Shown here: positions 48,105 through 59,320 of the stretch, in pieces
How positions within the stretch are numbered: position 1 is the first letter of the stretch
Layout of the letters: every line of letters starts with the position of its first letter
NCBI GenBank assembly: GCA_021904315.1
Contig: CM038922.1
Span: 17,645,347 to 17,709,346, forward strand
Source: Sphagnum magellanicum
Taxonomy: Eukaryota; Streptophyta; Sphagnopsida; Sphagnales; Sphagnaceae
Reading direction: 5' to 3'
DNA: 64,000 nucleotides
The notes under the pieces: model-generated
Seen by the model: the letters and a program-made list of their open reading frames with translations, nothing else
Told to the model about the DNA's origin: nothing
The model's database searches: none
Translations under genes and position numbers: made by a program

Positions 48105-50596
48105 ATCTACGCGGATTGCTCTTCACTGCAGGTGCTAATGATCATCTCCTCTCTGTCTCTGTCTCTCCTTCCTTTTGGTTTGTCAGCATTGCAGAGTGCC
48201 CTAGAGGCATGCTAGATGTTACAAAGAATTGAGAACCAGCTACAAAGCTTTGAGTCACAGAAATGGAGATATGCCAAAGAGGGCAAAGAGATGCTTGCAA
48301 TATCATGCTTGCTTGCAATGTGATGCTTGCTTGCAACAATGTATCAATCCTCTGCCCGGCATTCCTCTGCTAGGTATCATCAGAGAGCAGAGCATTATTA
48401 GGTAGTCAAGCAGGTTTTTGTGTTATTTTCTTCTGCCAGCCAGCCAGCCAGCAATCCATGTCTCTCTCTGCAGTTCCTAGAATTGACAGAAGAAGAATGT
48501 GGGTGGGGGGGTGGCTGTGGTTTTTCTTCTGGCTGGATGTATTCAATTCAGGGATTGAAATAGGAGATGCAGAGCTTGCAGCATTTGTGCAGCATGTGGA
48601 TCAGGACAAGAATGGTATAATCACGTTCAACGAGTGGCGGGACTTTCTGTGGGTGTATCCACAGGAAGTTACGCTATCAAATATCTATCAGTACTGGGAA
48701 AAAGTGTATCTGGTGGATATTGGAGAAGGTGCAGTCATCCCAGAGGGAATAGGGAAACACAACACAGCTCGCTATCTGCTTGCAGGCGCAGTGGCGGGAG
48801 CTTTGAGCCGTACGGTCACTGCACCGCTGGACCGGCTCAAAGTGCTGCTGCAGGTGCAGACAAACAGTGCTGGTGTGATAGCAGGCCTTTGGCACATTTA
48901 TAAGCAGAGTGGCTTCATGGGGTTTTTCCGTGGGAATGGAATCAACATCCTCAAAGTCGCTCCAGAATCAGCAATCAAGTTCTATTCATATGAGATGATG
49001 AAGCGCATTGTAGTGGGTGACGGGCAACATGGCGAGATAGGAACTTGGGGAAGACTCTCTGCAGGCGGGATTGCAGGTTCAGGATCATATAACCCATCAT
49101 GTTGCTGCAGTCTTGCTGACTCAATTATTGATGAAAGGATTAGATTGTACAAGAGACTGTATTGCAGAATGTTTTCTTCTAGCCTTCAAATTCTCCCACA
49201 TCTCATAGATTGTTTTGCTCTGGATCTCTTGGCATTCATTCTGCTTGCCCTTGTCATTCTCTTTTGTCTTTTCCCAGACAAACAGAAGGTAGGGTGGGCA
49301 TTTCAGGTGCAATTGCCCAGACAGCCATCTATCCTATGGATTTGGTGAAGACACGTCTACAATGTTACAGTGGACCAGGCAGACCACCACGGTTACTCCA
49401 GTTGTCAAGGGATATTGTGATGCTAGAGGGTCCAAGAGCATTATACAGGGGCTTAATTCCATCCCTGCTTGGTATGGTGCCATATGCGGGTATTGACTTG
49501 GCAACGTATGACACACTCAAGAGCCTGTCCCGCCAATATCTGGCCAAAGATACTGGTACCTTAACATCATTCTCATAACCTCAGAATTGAGTCTTACTTG
49601 TGCACATGAATTGTACCCTGGTGGCCCTTTCCCACATTTTTCCTGCATGAAACTGTGTTTCATAGAATTCATCACATGTAAGAAGAAAGAACATATAACA
49701 GCATTAACTCAAGAGCCCAGTGAATACAAGTCATAGTGACATTGGTAAGAGCAATCATGGGAAGAGACTTTCTGTCTCATGCTAACTGCAGCTCACATCT
49801 TTTCTCTCTTGAGGAAGGACATCTTGGTCAATGTATGTATGGCATTCTAGTCTATGGATTCCAGGGCAGGTCTGGAATTCGTGGATTTACTTAGCATTAT
49901 GTACTCAGAATAGGATGTGCATGAGTTGGGACACAATAATGGATGTCACTTGCACCTGTTCTTGTGTAGACATAATGAGCTAAGCATGGACATGCTTAAG
50001 GAACCAGAGTATGGGGGTTTGAGGTGCAGAGCCTGGAGCATTGGTGCACCTGGCATGTGGGACAATTTCAGGAGCAGTGGGTGCCACATGTGTCTATCCT
50101 CTTCAGCTCATCCGCACTAGGTTAGTATCCTTGTCACCCTGCAGGTTGTAAGCTGTATCCTACATAAAATTTGGTCAGCCACAGATGAGCAATAGTATTT
50201 GTCCTTGAAAATAACACACAGTCTTGCATCATAAGACAGGAAAGAGGGTGCAAAAATATCTGTGAAAACTTTCTGCCAGCTCTCTGAAGACCCATATGGA
50301 ATGGTCAAAAGTCATGAAGAAACTCAAATGCATTGGGGGTATCCCAAGGTATACCTTATATCAATGGTTTGTGATAAGGAGGAATGATGTGTGGGAGTTG
50401 TAGGTTGCAAGCACAGCCGCTCAATGCTCCTGACAGGTACAAAGGTATGGGAGATGTGTTTAAAAAAACACTAGCTCATGAAGGTTTGCGTGGTTTTTAC
50501 AAGGGCTTGGTACCAAACCTGCTCAAAGTTGTGCCAGCTGCCAGTATCACCTACCTTGTCTATGAGGACATGAAGATTCGCCTGTCCATCAAGTGA
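47610..50596 (+). CDS. APC: Calcium-dependent mitochondrial ATP-Mg/phosphate carrier (SCaMC/APC type)
   Basis: Five exons join in frame: 47610-47988, 48552-49076, 49307-49555, 50030-50120 and 50404-50596, giving 478 residues, the usual length for short calcium-binding mitochondrial carriers. The N-terminal half has four EF-hand loops starting near residues 40, 76, 107 and 143. The first is degenerate (Gln at position 12); the others keep the D-x-N/S/D-x-D/N-G pattern and the final Glu. The C-terminal half has three carrier repeats, each with its signature: PLDRLK, PMDLVK and PLQLIR. This family exchanges ATP-Mg or ADP for phosphate across the inner mitochondrial membrane when calcium binds the EF-hands. 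All introns are GT-AG. Phases are 1, 1, 1 and 2. The start is the first Met in a GA-rich leader. The gene is convergent with the PPR gene. Confidence 0.92.
47958..48160. repeat. Exon 1 splice-donor region repeated three times into intron 1
   Basis: The end of exon 1 with its donor (GAGGAGATGCGAATTGCTC to CTGCAG, then GTAGGTGCTAATC and a CT-rich run) recurs from 48032 and, partly, from 48103 (GCGGATTGCTCTTCACTGCA, then GGTGCTAATGATC). Periods are about 74 and 71 bp. The second copy has lost the donor (CTGCAAGTGC); the third still has CAG-GT at 48131. Using that donor would add an in-frame stop (47998). Confidence 0.85.
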
Positions 50597-52088
50597 GACA
50601 AACTACTATGTGCACAATTTGACATGATTTTTCAGATTCCTTACCCATGATTTGTCTTTCCTGTGTCTGGTGTGCCTGTAAAACCTTTTCAGAAGCCACT
50701 GATTGGAGAAAAACACTCCAACCTCTTCAGAAGAATTCAAAGGGGGATATATACTGGCCGCACTTGACATGTTTGTGAAGTAATTCTGGGTGGCACTCAA
50801 AGGCAGCAAGAGCTTGAAATACACAAAGGGTCACTGATTGAAGGGTAACTGGCCAGTTGTCAAGGTCTGTACAGTATCATGATCCTCCTCTTCCTGTGGT
50901 TACCTTTGAAAACACAATAGATAGAAACTCAGTGTGCATTTCTTCATCATTATTGCTATGCTCAAGATTTTGAGAAAATTGTGGAAACCATCTGTAACAA
51001 TGAGTGTGAGGAGCTAGCTGATTCTAGATCAGCATGCTGCACTAGAAGCTTCACTGCTAGAAAAGCTAGTGAAGAAATTGGTTGATTTATCTTGTGCTGG
51101 GTAGGTAGGTAGTGACACAGCAGGTTTGATTACATCTGGAAGAATTCTCTTTTAGCTCTTGCTAGTCTTCATTGTTGTTCATTTCTTGTATGTTTTACTC
51201 TCTTCACCTGAAGATTCCTGAGCATTCAAAGTTTTTTTCCTTCCTCAAGTACCATCTGTTGTGGTATTATTTTTATACCACAGCAACTTTGTCCCTTGTA
51301 TTTGCTCACTGCACATCTGGGGCTGAGCATGTCACCATTTATGCAATGGAGTCTTGAAGACAGTAGCAGCTCCCACCTTATGATAATGGTTACGGCCTGG
51401 TTTGTTAGAGTATTTTCTTTTGGGGACCAGGTCCACAGTTGGTTCCCCGGAAAATTGAAGTGTTCACCTAAATGTGTATAAAAAGACGAGGTGAGTTTCG
51501 TGAAGTTCTGTCTACTTGTACACAAAATTTGTATTGCAAACTCCTGTAAAGAGTCTTTGATACTGCTGTGACTGACTTAGTGTTTGATGATCACTCTTAA
51601 TGTTTCGGAAGTGCAGGTTTACTTCTCAGGTGGTACTCTCTCCACCATGGCTTTGGTTTGCTAATTTCTGTCTCCACTTTAACTGAAGAAAGTATCAGGT
51701 TTGGATTTTGATGCAGGAGGATGGCAAGCAAAGAAGCAGCAGAACCTCCAAGAAAGAAATACATATCAAGTGATTACTAACCTCAGCCTCTCAAGTGTTT
51801 CCTGAAACTGTTGCAACAAACGAACCCCCTTCATCATCTTGGTGATGTTAAAGGCTTGTAACTCAAGTTGTGCTCAAACGTCTAAGGTTGAAATTGCTGC
51901 ATAGAAATGTGCAAAAGAGCTTTGGAAGTGTGAAGAATATTGCACTAAAATGAGTTGGTTGTCTACATATCTTTTATGTTCCTAAACATCTATCATCAAC
52001 TGTGCAGTAGTAGCTAATGCACAAGACTGTCTCTCTATCTCATAGCCCTTCCTACATAACTTGAAGAGATGATGAATTTCAATGAGCT
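50597..52088. other. Convergent 3' regions of the carrier and PPR genes
   Basis: No domain-bearing frame was found. It should hold both 3' UTRs. Unlike the deserts it is not especially AT-rich and shows no transposon hallmarks. The ORFs at 50606-50824, 51172-51357, 51226-51525 and 51296-51481 have no recognised motif. Confidence 0.55.
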
Positions 52089-55000
52089 TCAAGTAAAGAC
52101 AGATGCTTTTAACTTGTCAATCATGTCTGAAACTTCCTGAACCTGCTCCGGACTGCGACAAGAAGAAAGCAAGACTTTTGCAGTGGCTGCATCGGGGGTG
52201 CATCCAGCTTGAGTCATCTTCTGGAACAAGCTCATGCATTTTCTAAACAGTTTGCGACGGGCGTAAACACCCATGAGTGAGGTCCAAGAAGTAGCATCTG
52301 GAGTGAAACCCTTTGAACCAATAGAAGCAAATATCTCTTCAGCCTTATCAGTGAAGCCAGCTTGTGCATAAACATTGACGATTGTGTTGAAAGTGCTGAG
52401 ATCTGGCTTGCAAGTACTACCCTCCATTGCCTGAAATAGACTCTCCATTCGCTCAAACCTGCCAACAATCAAGGTAAGTGCTCTGCCAGCACCACATCAT
52501 GAATTATGTTTCAATTGATCCACACTCAAGTCAAAACAGGAGATGTTGCTACCATCCATAAGCAGAGCAACAACTTCAATACCCATTTCTGAAGAGATGG
52601 ACAACTCATCTGATGAGTGCAAAGTATATTAGCGAGGGACTTGTGAGTATGGGAGTTTCACACCTTCCTGAATTACCATAAGCGCTGAGAAGAGAGTTGA
52701 ACACAAAAGTGTCAGGCCGCAAGCCAGTATTCTCCATATCTTCAACCAAAGCTTCAGCCTCCAATACCCGTCCTGCTCTTGCATATGCACTCAGGAGAAG
52801 CATGTGAGACTTCATAGTGGGCATGAATTTTGCCTCCTTCATTGCCTTGTAAACTGCTTCTGCATCTGCAACCCATGAAAGACAGAGCTATGATGCACCA
52901 TAAAGTAACCATCATCATCAAGAAGAAGCAAGCAAGCAAGTGCTCCTCCCCAAGAGTGGTACAATTCCCTTCCAAAAAAAAGCCTCACGCAATGTGCAAT
53001 AAGTTGGGCTGAGGATGAAGAGCAACTCAATCAAACTGTCATTTCCAGAGTCCTTTCTCCTCCTCTTCATCTTCCTACTCACTTCAGCAATGCAAAAAAT
53101 GGAATGCTTGAATTTTGTTAGACAATACCAGTAAGGAGCTTTTACCATCAGACAACCCAGCTCGACCAAAAGCATCAATCATTATGTTGTAAGAGACTTG
53201 ATCCGGTGCTACCCCTGCTTCCAGCATTGTCTCAAAGACTTCAGCAGCACCTGCTGCATGTCCTCCTCGGCTGCACGAAACCATCAACCCATGATTTCTG
53301 TTAGAATGAGCTCCTCCTGATCAGTCTACCTGACACATTCATTTACTCTCATGACCACCACCATGCAGCAAGCAAAGAGGAACCCAAGTTTATAATGTTC
53401 AATTGCACACTAACATCCTGCTTCTTCTTCATCTTCTTCATCTTCATAATCTTGTTTGAGCTTCTCAGAATCAAAAATACCACAACAAAAACAAGACAGA
53501 CAGTTGAGTTCACCGTCTGCCCCCAACAACCTGTATGCTTCTAGAAGAGCGTTATAGGTGTAGACATCAGGATCAAAGCCAAATTCTTGCAACTCTGCAA
53601 AGAGTTCTTCAGCTTTCTCACAAAGACCCTCTTTTGCAAATGCATTTATGAGGGCTGTGTAGGTGAAAAGATTAGGTGGACATAGTGCACGCTTCATACT
53701 TCGGAATAACTTCTCTGCCTTCAATGGAGCCTGAGCCTACAAAACAAGGAAAAAGCCAACTATCTACTTTTCAGCTTTACTAAAAAAAAGGACACTTCAA
53801 AGACTGCTAAAAAGAAACCTAGGGATTTTGCACTTTTGAGCTTTCAAGTATATAGTGTAAGATTCTGGGATTAGTCTGCATCCAATGGTCAAGTAGAAAG
53901 GTGTGCAACATTGGAATGCTTAAGAAATAGATTCTAGAGAAGAGTTTTAACAGACAAAATGCAAATTAGCATAGGGAGTAAGGTATGACTTACTCTACCA
54001 TAAATATTGATCATAAGAGTATATGTGTTTGTAATTGGTAGACACCCCACTCGCTCCATAGTTAGGAAAACTTGCTCTGCTTCACGATACTTTCCTCTTT
54101 TGCCCAAAACCTCCAAGTAGGTGTGGTAAGTGACCAGCCCTAACAGCAGAAAACAATCAGTTAAAAGAGCTGCTCTTTCGTCACAACAAATCTCTCTGAA
54201 GAATCGAGGACATTCAGCTACCCTAGTGGCTAAGGTAAGGCAGCAAAGCTGGTGGTTGGGGGTTCAGATCCCAACTGGAAAACCCCCTCTCCTCGTGCTC
54301 TCTGAGGACAGTAAGCTACTGTGGTGGTTGAGGCTGTTGCCAGAGTTATCAACCCCAAAAAAAAAACCTCTCAGAAGAATCAACCTATCTTGAGATCTGC
54401 ACTTACTGCAACCTGGAATTGAAATCCCACAGCTCCAAAAAACAAATGGATTCTATTTTGTCACAAGCATGATGCTTTGAAGGAGCTGCTTCCCATAGTT
54501 GTCAAACTCAACTGCAATAACACAGCTGACTGAATGCACTGCTTATGCAAAGCACGGGAGAAACAGAGGGCATTTGAATCCAAGGAGAAGAATGTGCAAA
54601 CAGATTTTGTTTCTCCTCGTACAAAATTGACAGCAAGAAAAGCAATCGTCCTTCTACCAAAAAAACACAGTCTGCCAGTCTCATTGGCAAAATTTAGAAG
54701 CAAATCTGCTTTACCTGGGAAATAGTTGTGCTCTTGCATTTCATTGAACAGTTGCTCAGCCCTCTCAAGTTGACCTCCACGAGAGTAAGCTGCCATGAGA
54801 ATATTGAAGGACGTCTCAGTGGGCACACACTGGCGCTGCTTCATACTAGCAAAAGTATTCTCAGCTTCAAGCCATTGCCTGGTTCGTCCATAAGCATCCA
54901 TCAGCATATTGTAGCAGCCAACATCTGCCTTGAACGTATCTGTCTGAAGCACCCATTCATAAACCTACAAATCCCAGCAAGGAGCAACAAATAGGGTTAC

Positions 55001-55108
55001 AAGAAATTCTTGCAAAGATTTTGTGAAGAGGATGGTGAGTGCTCAGGTGTGTGTGGAGAGAGAGAGAGACAGGGACACGTGTGCATAGATAGAGACACAA
55101 ACACAAAG

Positions 55109-55160
<52 letters not shown>

Positions 55161-56005
55161 TTTGGAGAATACAGCAATTAGGGTTTGTACCTGGATTACT
55201 CTTTGCCATTCTTTCTGGCGTCGGAGGTGAGCCACAGCATTCAACAGATCTTCCCATGATTGACTTCCGCGAGGCAGAGCATCAAGCACATGCCAAACAC
55301 CACCTCTGATGTCCTGTTGTTGCAAAAGATTTCGAGCCAATGCAGCTGCTTCTGGACTGAGCACCTGTGGGACTCGCTCGGTTCCTGGCTCTGGAGTGTT
55401 TCTCCATCCTTTTCCTCTCCTATACCCTACTGCAATTCTTCAAACCACAAGCTATAAAATTCACAGACTCTCTTTGCATTGCAGCAGCAGATTTCCTTCA
55501 CAGCAGGCTTTGTTCAAGAAACTCGAGCACGCACTTACCTGTTTTTCTTGCTCTCCTTGTGGCTACTCGTGAGCTCTGCTGCGGCGTGTCGGGACTAATT
55601 CCCTCCACCAACGACTTCTTCGCCGCAGTAGGTACAAAGACTACTTTCCTACTGGCACCACGACGAGTACAGGAAGAAGAAGAAGACGAAGAAGGATCAT
55701 CTGAAAAACTTCTTCTTAGCAGACGCTCAGGTGCTGCTCCGCTGCTGCTGCAGCAGCCCCTGCATTACCAAAACAAAACCCCATCCATTTGTAAAATGGA
55801 AGAACTTTCTTCTTCTTCTTGTCCATCTTGATCCGAAGAGCAAACTGCTGATGTCTTCCTTATTGGAAGAGAATGTGGTAAGAGCAAAAACAAAAAAAAA
55901 GGAAAGAAAAGACAAGAAGACGATTATGCACCTGAATGAAACTCCAGATATGGCGGTATGTAGAGGAGTTGCTGCTGCCGCTACTGTTGCTGCAGAGAAG
56001 CTCAT
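52089..56005 (-). CDS. P-class pentatricopeptide repeat protein, probably organelle-targeted (At2g35130-like)
   Basis: Nine exons on the minus strand join in frame: 56005-55932, 55759-55539, 55429-55191, 54964-54715, 54139-53994, 53736-53531, 53270-53146, 52865-52664 and 52458-52089. They give 610 residues. All junctions are GT-AG. Residues 1-98 are Ser/Ala/Arg-rich without strong acidity, like a plastid or mitochondrial presequence. From about residue 187 there are eleven 35-residue PPR motifs plus a partial twelfth, with no E or DYW extension, so it is P-class. Such proteins bind organelle RNA and affect its stability, splicing or translation; the target is unknown. Motif phrases such as TYTALINAFAKEGLCEKAEE, PTMKSHMLLLSAYARAG and TAKVLLSSCRSPEQVQEV resemble Arabidopsis At2g35130 as I recall it. 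One intron carries a SINE and another a GA microsatellite. Confidence 0.88.
54206..54367 (+). mobile_element. tRNA-derived SINE in a PPR-gene intron
   Basis: The head has an A-box-like GCTACCCTAGTGGCTAAGG and a B-box GGTTCAGATCC. The T-arm stem pairs perfectly (GTTGG with CCAAC). The body then runs to an A-run (54357-54366). The flanks carry a 14-bp duplication with one mismatch: CTCTCTGAAGAATC (54192-54205) and CTCTCAGAAGAATC (54368-54381). It lies antisense to the host gene in the intron 54140-54714. The length of about 160 bp fits plant SINEs. Confidence 0.85.
55104..55158. repeat. GA/CT dinucleotide microsatellite in a PPR-gene intron
   Basis: About 27 GA units in a row on the plus strand, inside the intron 54965-55190. 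Confidence 0.95.
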
Positions 56006-56222
56006 TTCACCTACAAACTGAGAGAGAACAGGGATGGATGCTCAGGGAGGATTTGCTTACTGTCTCTCTCTTTCTATTGTCATTATTGTTTCTCTTGCAA
56101 CAGTAGAGAGGCAACAATCTTGTGAAGAACAACCAAAGTCTGAATTCGTTTTTTTTTTGTTTCTCTTGGATCTTCTGCAGAGCAAGCTCGCCTTCTTTCT
56201 TGAGCACAAAATCTCAGTTCAT

Positions 56223-56953
56223 TAGTGGGTGTCAAACCTGTGCTTATCTCACCAGAGATTAGCCCTAATGGCAGAAGTGGAATTTGGCACTGATTGCTAG
56301 GAGTACAAGTGGTTGGCCTAGAACATTTGCTGATGAGATTAGTGCTGATCCAAAAAAAAACTTCTTCCCAACTGATTTTGGTTAGGTTTTGGGACTTAAA
56401 TCTTTTATCTCCCTAAATGTTCAAAACACAATTTTTGAATGTCAAATGTTGTGAACGAAGGTAGATGTTTTGCAGGAGGAGTTGGGTGTTCGATTAGAGA
56501 AGAATATTTCTTGAATGTCAAATGTTGTGAAGGAAGGTGGATGTTTTGCAGGAGTTGGGTGTTGGATTAGAGAAGAATATTCTTGAATGTCACATGTTGT
56601 GAAGGAAGGTGGATGTTTTGCAGGAGTTGGGTGTTTGACCAGAGAGGCATAAGTTTTGAATGTCAAACGTTGTGAAAGAAAAAGATGGATGTTTTGAAGG
56701 AGCGGGGTGTTTTCTTAGAGGGAGCTTTGTTGTAATGGTGAATGTTTTGAAAGAGAGGTGAGCCTTGTTTGGAAGGAGTTGCCTGTTTTGATGGAGGAAG
56801 AGTTTGTTCATGTGGGGTTCTCATGAAGAGTGGATAACAATTTGTGCACATGTGAAAAGGTGCTGCAACTCTATCTATTCTTGTTGTGATTCAACAGCTG
56901 CAGCAGAACGCATGAAGTGAGCAATAGTGGGTGTCAAACCTGTGCTTATCTCA
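56223..56953. repeat. 29-bp direct repeat flanking the minisatellite
   Basis: The run from TAGTGGGTGTCAAACC to TGCTTATCTCA is identical at 56223-56251 and 56925-56953. The minisatellite lies between. It could be the ends of a small unrecognised element or a duplication remnant. Confidence 0.7.
56435..56735. repeat. Minisatellite of 72-76 bp units, four copies
   Basis: The word TTGAATGTCA opens copies at 56435, 56511, 56583 and 56656. Each continues with TGTTGTGAAGGAAGG and GATGTTTTGCAGGAGTTGGG-like words. Copies 2 and 3 are closest. The minus strand reads as a repeated HPTPAKHPPSFTT peptide, a by-product of the unit rather than a supported protein. Confidence 0.9.
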
Positions 56954-57673
56954 ACACCCAGCGATCAGTGTTGATGTCCACTTATGCCAAAATAAGCCAT
57001 GATTTCAAAGATAGAAGAATAGGTTCAACACCCACTGATCTTTCTTGTCTTTTTTCGCCCAATCAATGGATAACTCCAGTAGGGAAGAAAACTTGACTCA
57101 TGAGATTGATTGGTTGATTGATTGATGATCAATCGGGAGGCAGTCAGATTGTGCTTGGATCGCAGGTGCAGGAATGGACACAGATGCAGATGCTTCTGCA
57201 CATGTGGATGATGAACTGGGAGGCTGATCAGCAGGGCATTCAAGACACAGATCTTCAATCAGCAGCAGCGGTGTTTTTCAGGTCTGTTTCCAGCAGAGAG
57301 AGGGAAGCTCACTTTCCATTTTGCATGCAAGAAAGCATACCAGATGTGAGCGACAGTTGCAAGGAACCAGAGTGGAAGAAGCATGAATGACATGACGTGG
57401 GTCATTCCTGCCTCTTTCCTTAACCGATCCTTCTTCCTCCCATGGTCTAGAAGAAACTTCCTTTGGTAAAGAGAAAGGCGAAAAACAAAAAACAAAAACA
57501 AAAACAATAAAACAAACACGTAACCCGAAGTAAGTAGGTAGGCAGACCAAAGCTTTCTTTCTTTCAAGTCTCACGTCATACTCGAAAAGCCGGCAGACTT
57601 CGCCGTCCCTTTTCTGCTCCTCATTTCTTCCTCATTTCCGTTTCAGTTCAATCCAAAACAAAAAGTCGAACTG

Positions 57674-57703
57674 CCGTCGTCGTCGTCGTCGTCGTCGTCG
57701 TCC
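57674..57703. repeat. CGT trinucleotide microsatellite
   Basis: About nine to ten tandem CGT/GTC units in otherwise non-repetitive leader-like sequence. Confidence 0.9.
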
Positions 57704-58200
57704 TCATATGCAAGCGGAACTCGAAAGCAACCATCACACAAAGCAAAGCAGGGGAAAAGAGCCAAAACAAAAAAAAAATTGCGGCGCTTTTGTTGACGCT
57801 TTCTTCTCCTTTCCAGGTCCTTCTTCTTCGTCAAGCTCCCCTTTCTTTCATGTTCTTCTTTGGGTTTCCACCAAACCAAACCCCGTCAAAAACAAGCAAC
57901 CAAAAACGAAAAGAACAAAACCTGTGCGTGCTCCATCCACTTCACCGTTTGGATCATGGTTTTTCTCAGCTCCTTCAGATGCTCCCGCCTTCTGGCTCAG
58001 CTTCCCAAGCTTCTTCCTCCTCCTCCTTCCGATGCTTCCGCCTTCTCGCCCTCCTTCCCAAGCTGCTTCTTCTTCTTCTTCTTCTTCCTCCTCCTCCTTC
58101 CTTGCTCGACGAGCAGCACGCTCTCTGAGACCGAAACCCTAAGCGCACCGCCGAAACCCTAGGTTCAAAACATGAATTTAATTAATTAATTAAATTTTTG

Positions 58201-58639
58201 GTGATGAGCCAATCAAAATTTTTTAAATCAAGTTTTGGGGGGTCCCAAAACAATTTAATATGAGTCACAATATTACTACCATACATTATTATTGGAGTGC
58301 TTTTATGAGGATTGGAAAATGGGATTAATTAAATTTTGAACCCTGCATTTTCATTGGAGCAATGACAACCCAAATGCCTTTTTCAACCAATCAAAATGCA
58401 ATTTTTTTTTAAACCTATGTGGTATTTCATCCAATCATCCTCAATTTTAATTTCCCTAGCATGGACAACCTTTAAATTTTTTCTTTTTTTTTCTTTTTGG
58501 AAACGAAGTTGAACACTTCCTTGTTTGTTAAAAAAATTAAAATAAATAAATAAATAAATAAATTCAATAAATTTGAATCCAAAGGAAAATTGTAGAGTGA
58601 CTCACATTATATATTAAAAAAATTAGTTAAAAAAAACAC
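58201..58639. other. AT-rich intergenic sequence
   Basis: No gene. A short AAAT tetranucleotide run occurs near 58541-58562. Confidence 0.55.
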
Positions 58640-59320
58640 ATTTACCCACATGCAAGTTTGAACATTATTTATTTATATTTCCTTGTAGCATACTTCATGA
58701 TTGCTTACACCCTAGTTCTTTCTTAATTATGATTCCTATTAAAAATTTAATTTGATTTCCCTTTCCCCCCTTTGAAGGAATTATTTTTAAAAATTAATTT
58801 TCATTAAAAAAATATTCAAATTGAGCCATTTGTTTTAAAATAAAAAGAAAAAGAAAAATACCATTACAAAAAACCATTGATCTACATTCAAGTTTAAATA
58901 TTATTTATTTATGTTTCCTTGTAACATTCTTCATGATTTGCTTGCACCATAGGTTCTTTTTCTAATAAAGGATTTTATTAATTTTTTTTCATTTGATTTC
59001 CCTTTCCCCCAAATTGAAGGAATTATTAGAAAAAAAGAAGGAATTTTGATTAATAACCATTTAAAAATTGATTCATGTGTTTTTTGAAAAGTAAAAATAA
59101 CATTCCCAAAAAACATTGATCCACATGCAAGTTTTAAAATTATTAATTTATATTTCCTTGTAACATAATTCATGATTGCTTACACCCTAAGTTCTTTCTT
59201 AATAAGGATTCAATTAAAAAATTCATTGGATTTTCCTTTTCCCCCACCCTTTAAGGAATTATTTAAAAAATAATAATTTTCATTAAAAAATCTTCAAATT
59301 GATTCTTTATTTATTTATTT
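58640..59320. repeat. Tandem repeat of about 238 bp, three copies
   Basis: Each copy has a CCACATGCAAGTTT-type start (58648, 58881, 59119), then TATTTCCTTGTAACAT, TTCATGATTGCTTACACC, TTGATTTCCCTTTCCCCC and GAAGGAATTATT. Copies are AT-rich and clearly diverged. No frame is shared. Confidence 0.85.

Larger units (their letters stand above)
56006..58200. promoter_or_regulatory. Region upstream of the PPR gene with minisatellite and C/T-rich sequence
   Basis: This stretch has no supported gene. It contains a 72-76 bp minisatellite (56435-56735), a 29-bp direct repeat (56223 and 56925) and a CGT trinucleotide run (about 57674-57703). It also has a C/T-rich stretch (57940-58120) and two AAACCCTA words (58135 and 58154), which match plant telo-box promoter elements. 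Frames such as 57708-58142 are serine- or leucine-rich chance readings of the CT-rich DNA. Confidence 0.45.

Noticed and set aside
55367-55831. Plus-strand 154-codon ORF opposite the PPR 5' exons
   Set aside because: It lies antisense to exons and introns whose minus-strand splice phases fit exactly, and it has no domain.
56442-56811. Minus-strand HPTPAKHPPSFTT repeat proteins
   Set aside because: This is the direct translation of a minisatellite in overlapping frames, with no start context or conserved frame across all copies.
57259-58162. Ser/Leu-rich ORFs on both strands (57259-57574, 57708-58162)
   Set aside because: CT-rich leader-like DNA is open in several frames at once. No domain or consistent frame preference was seen.
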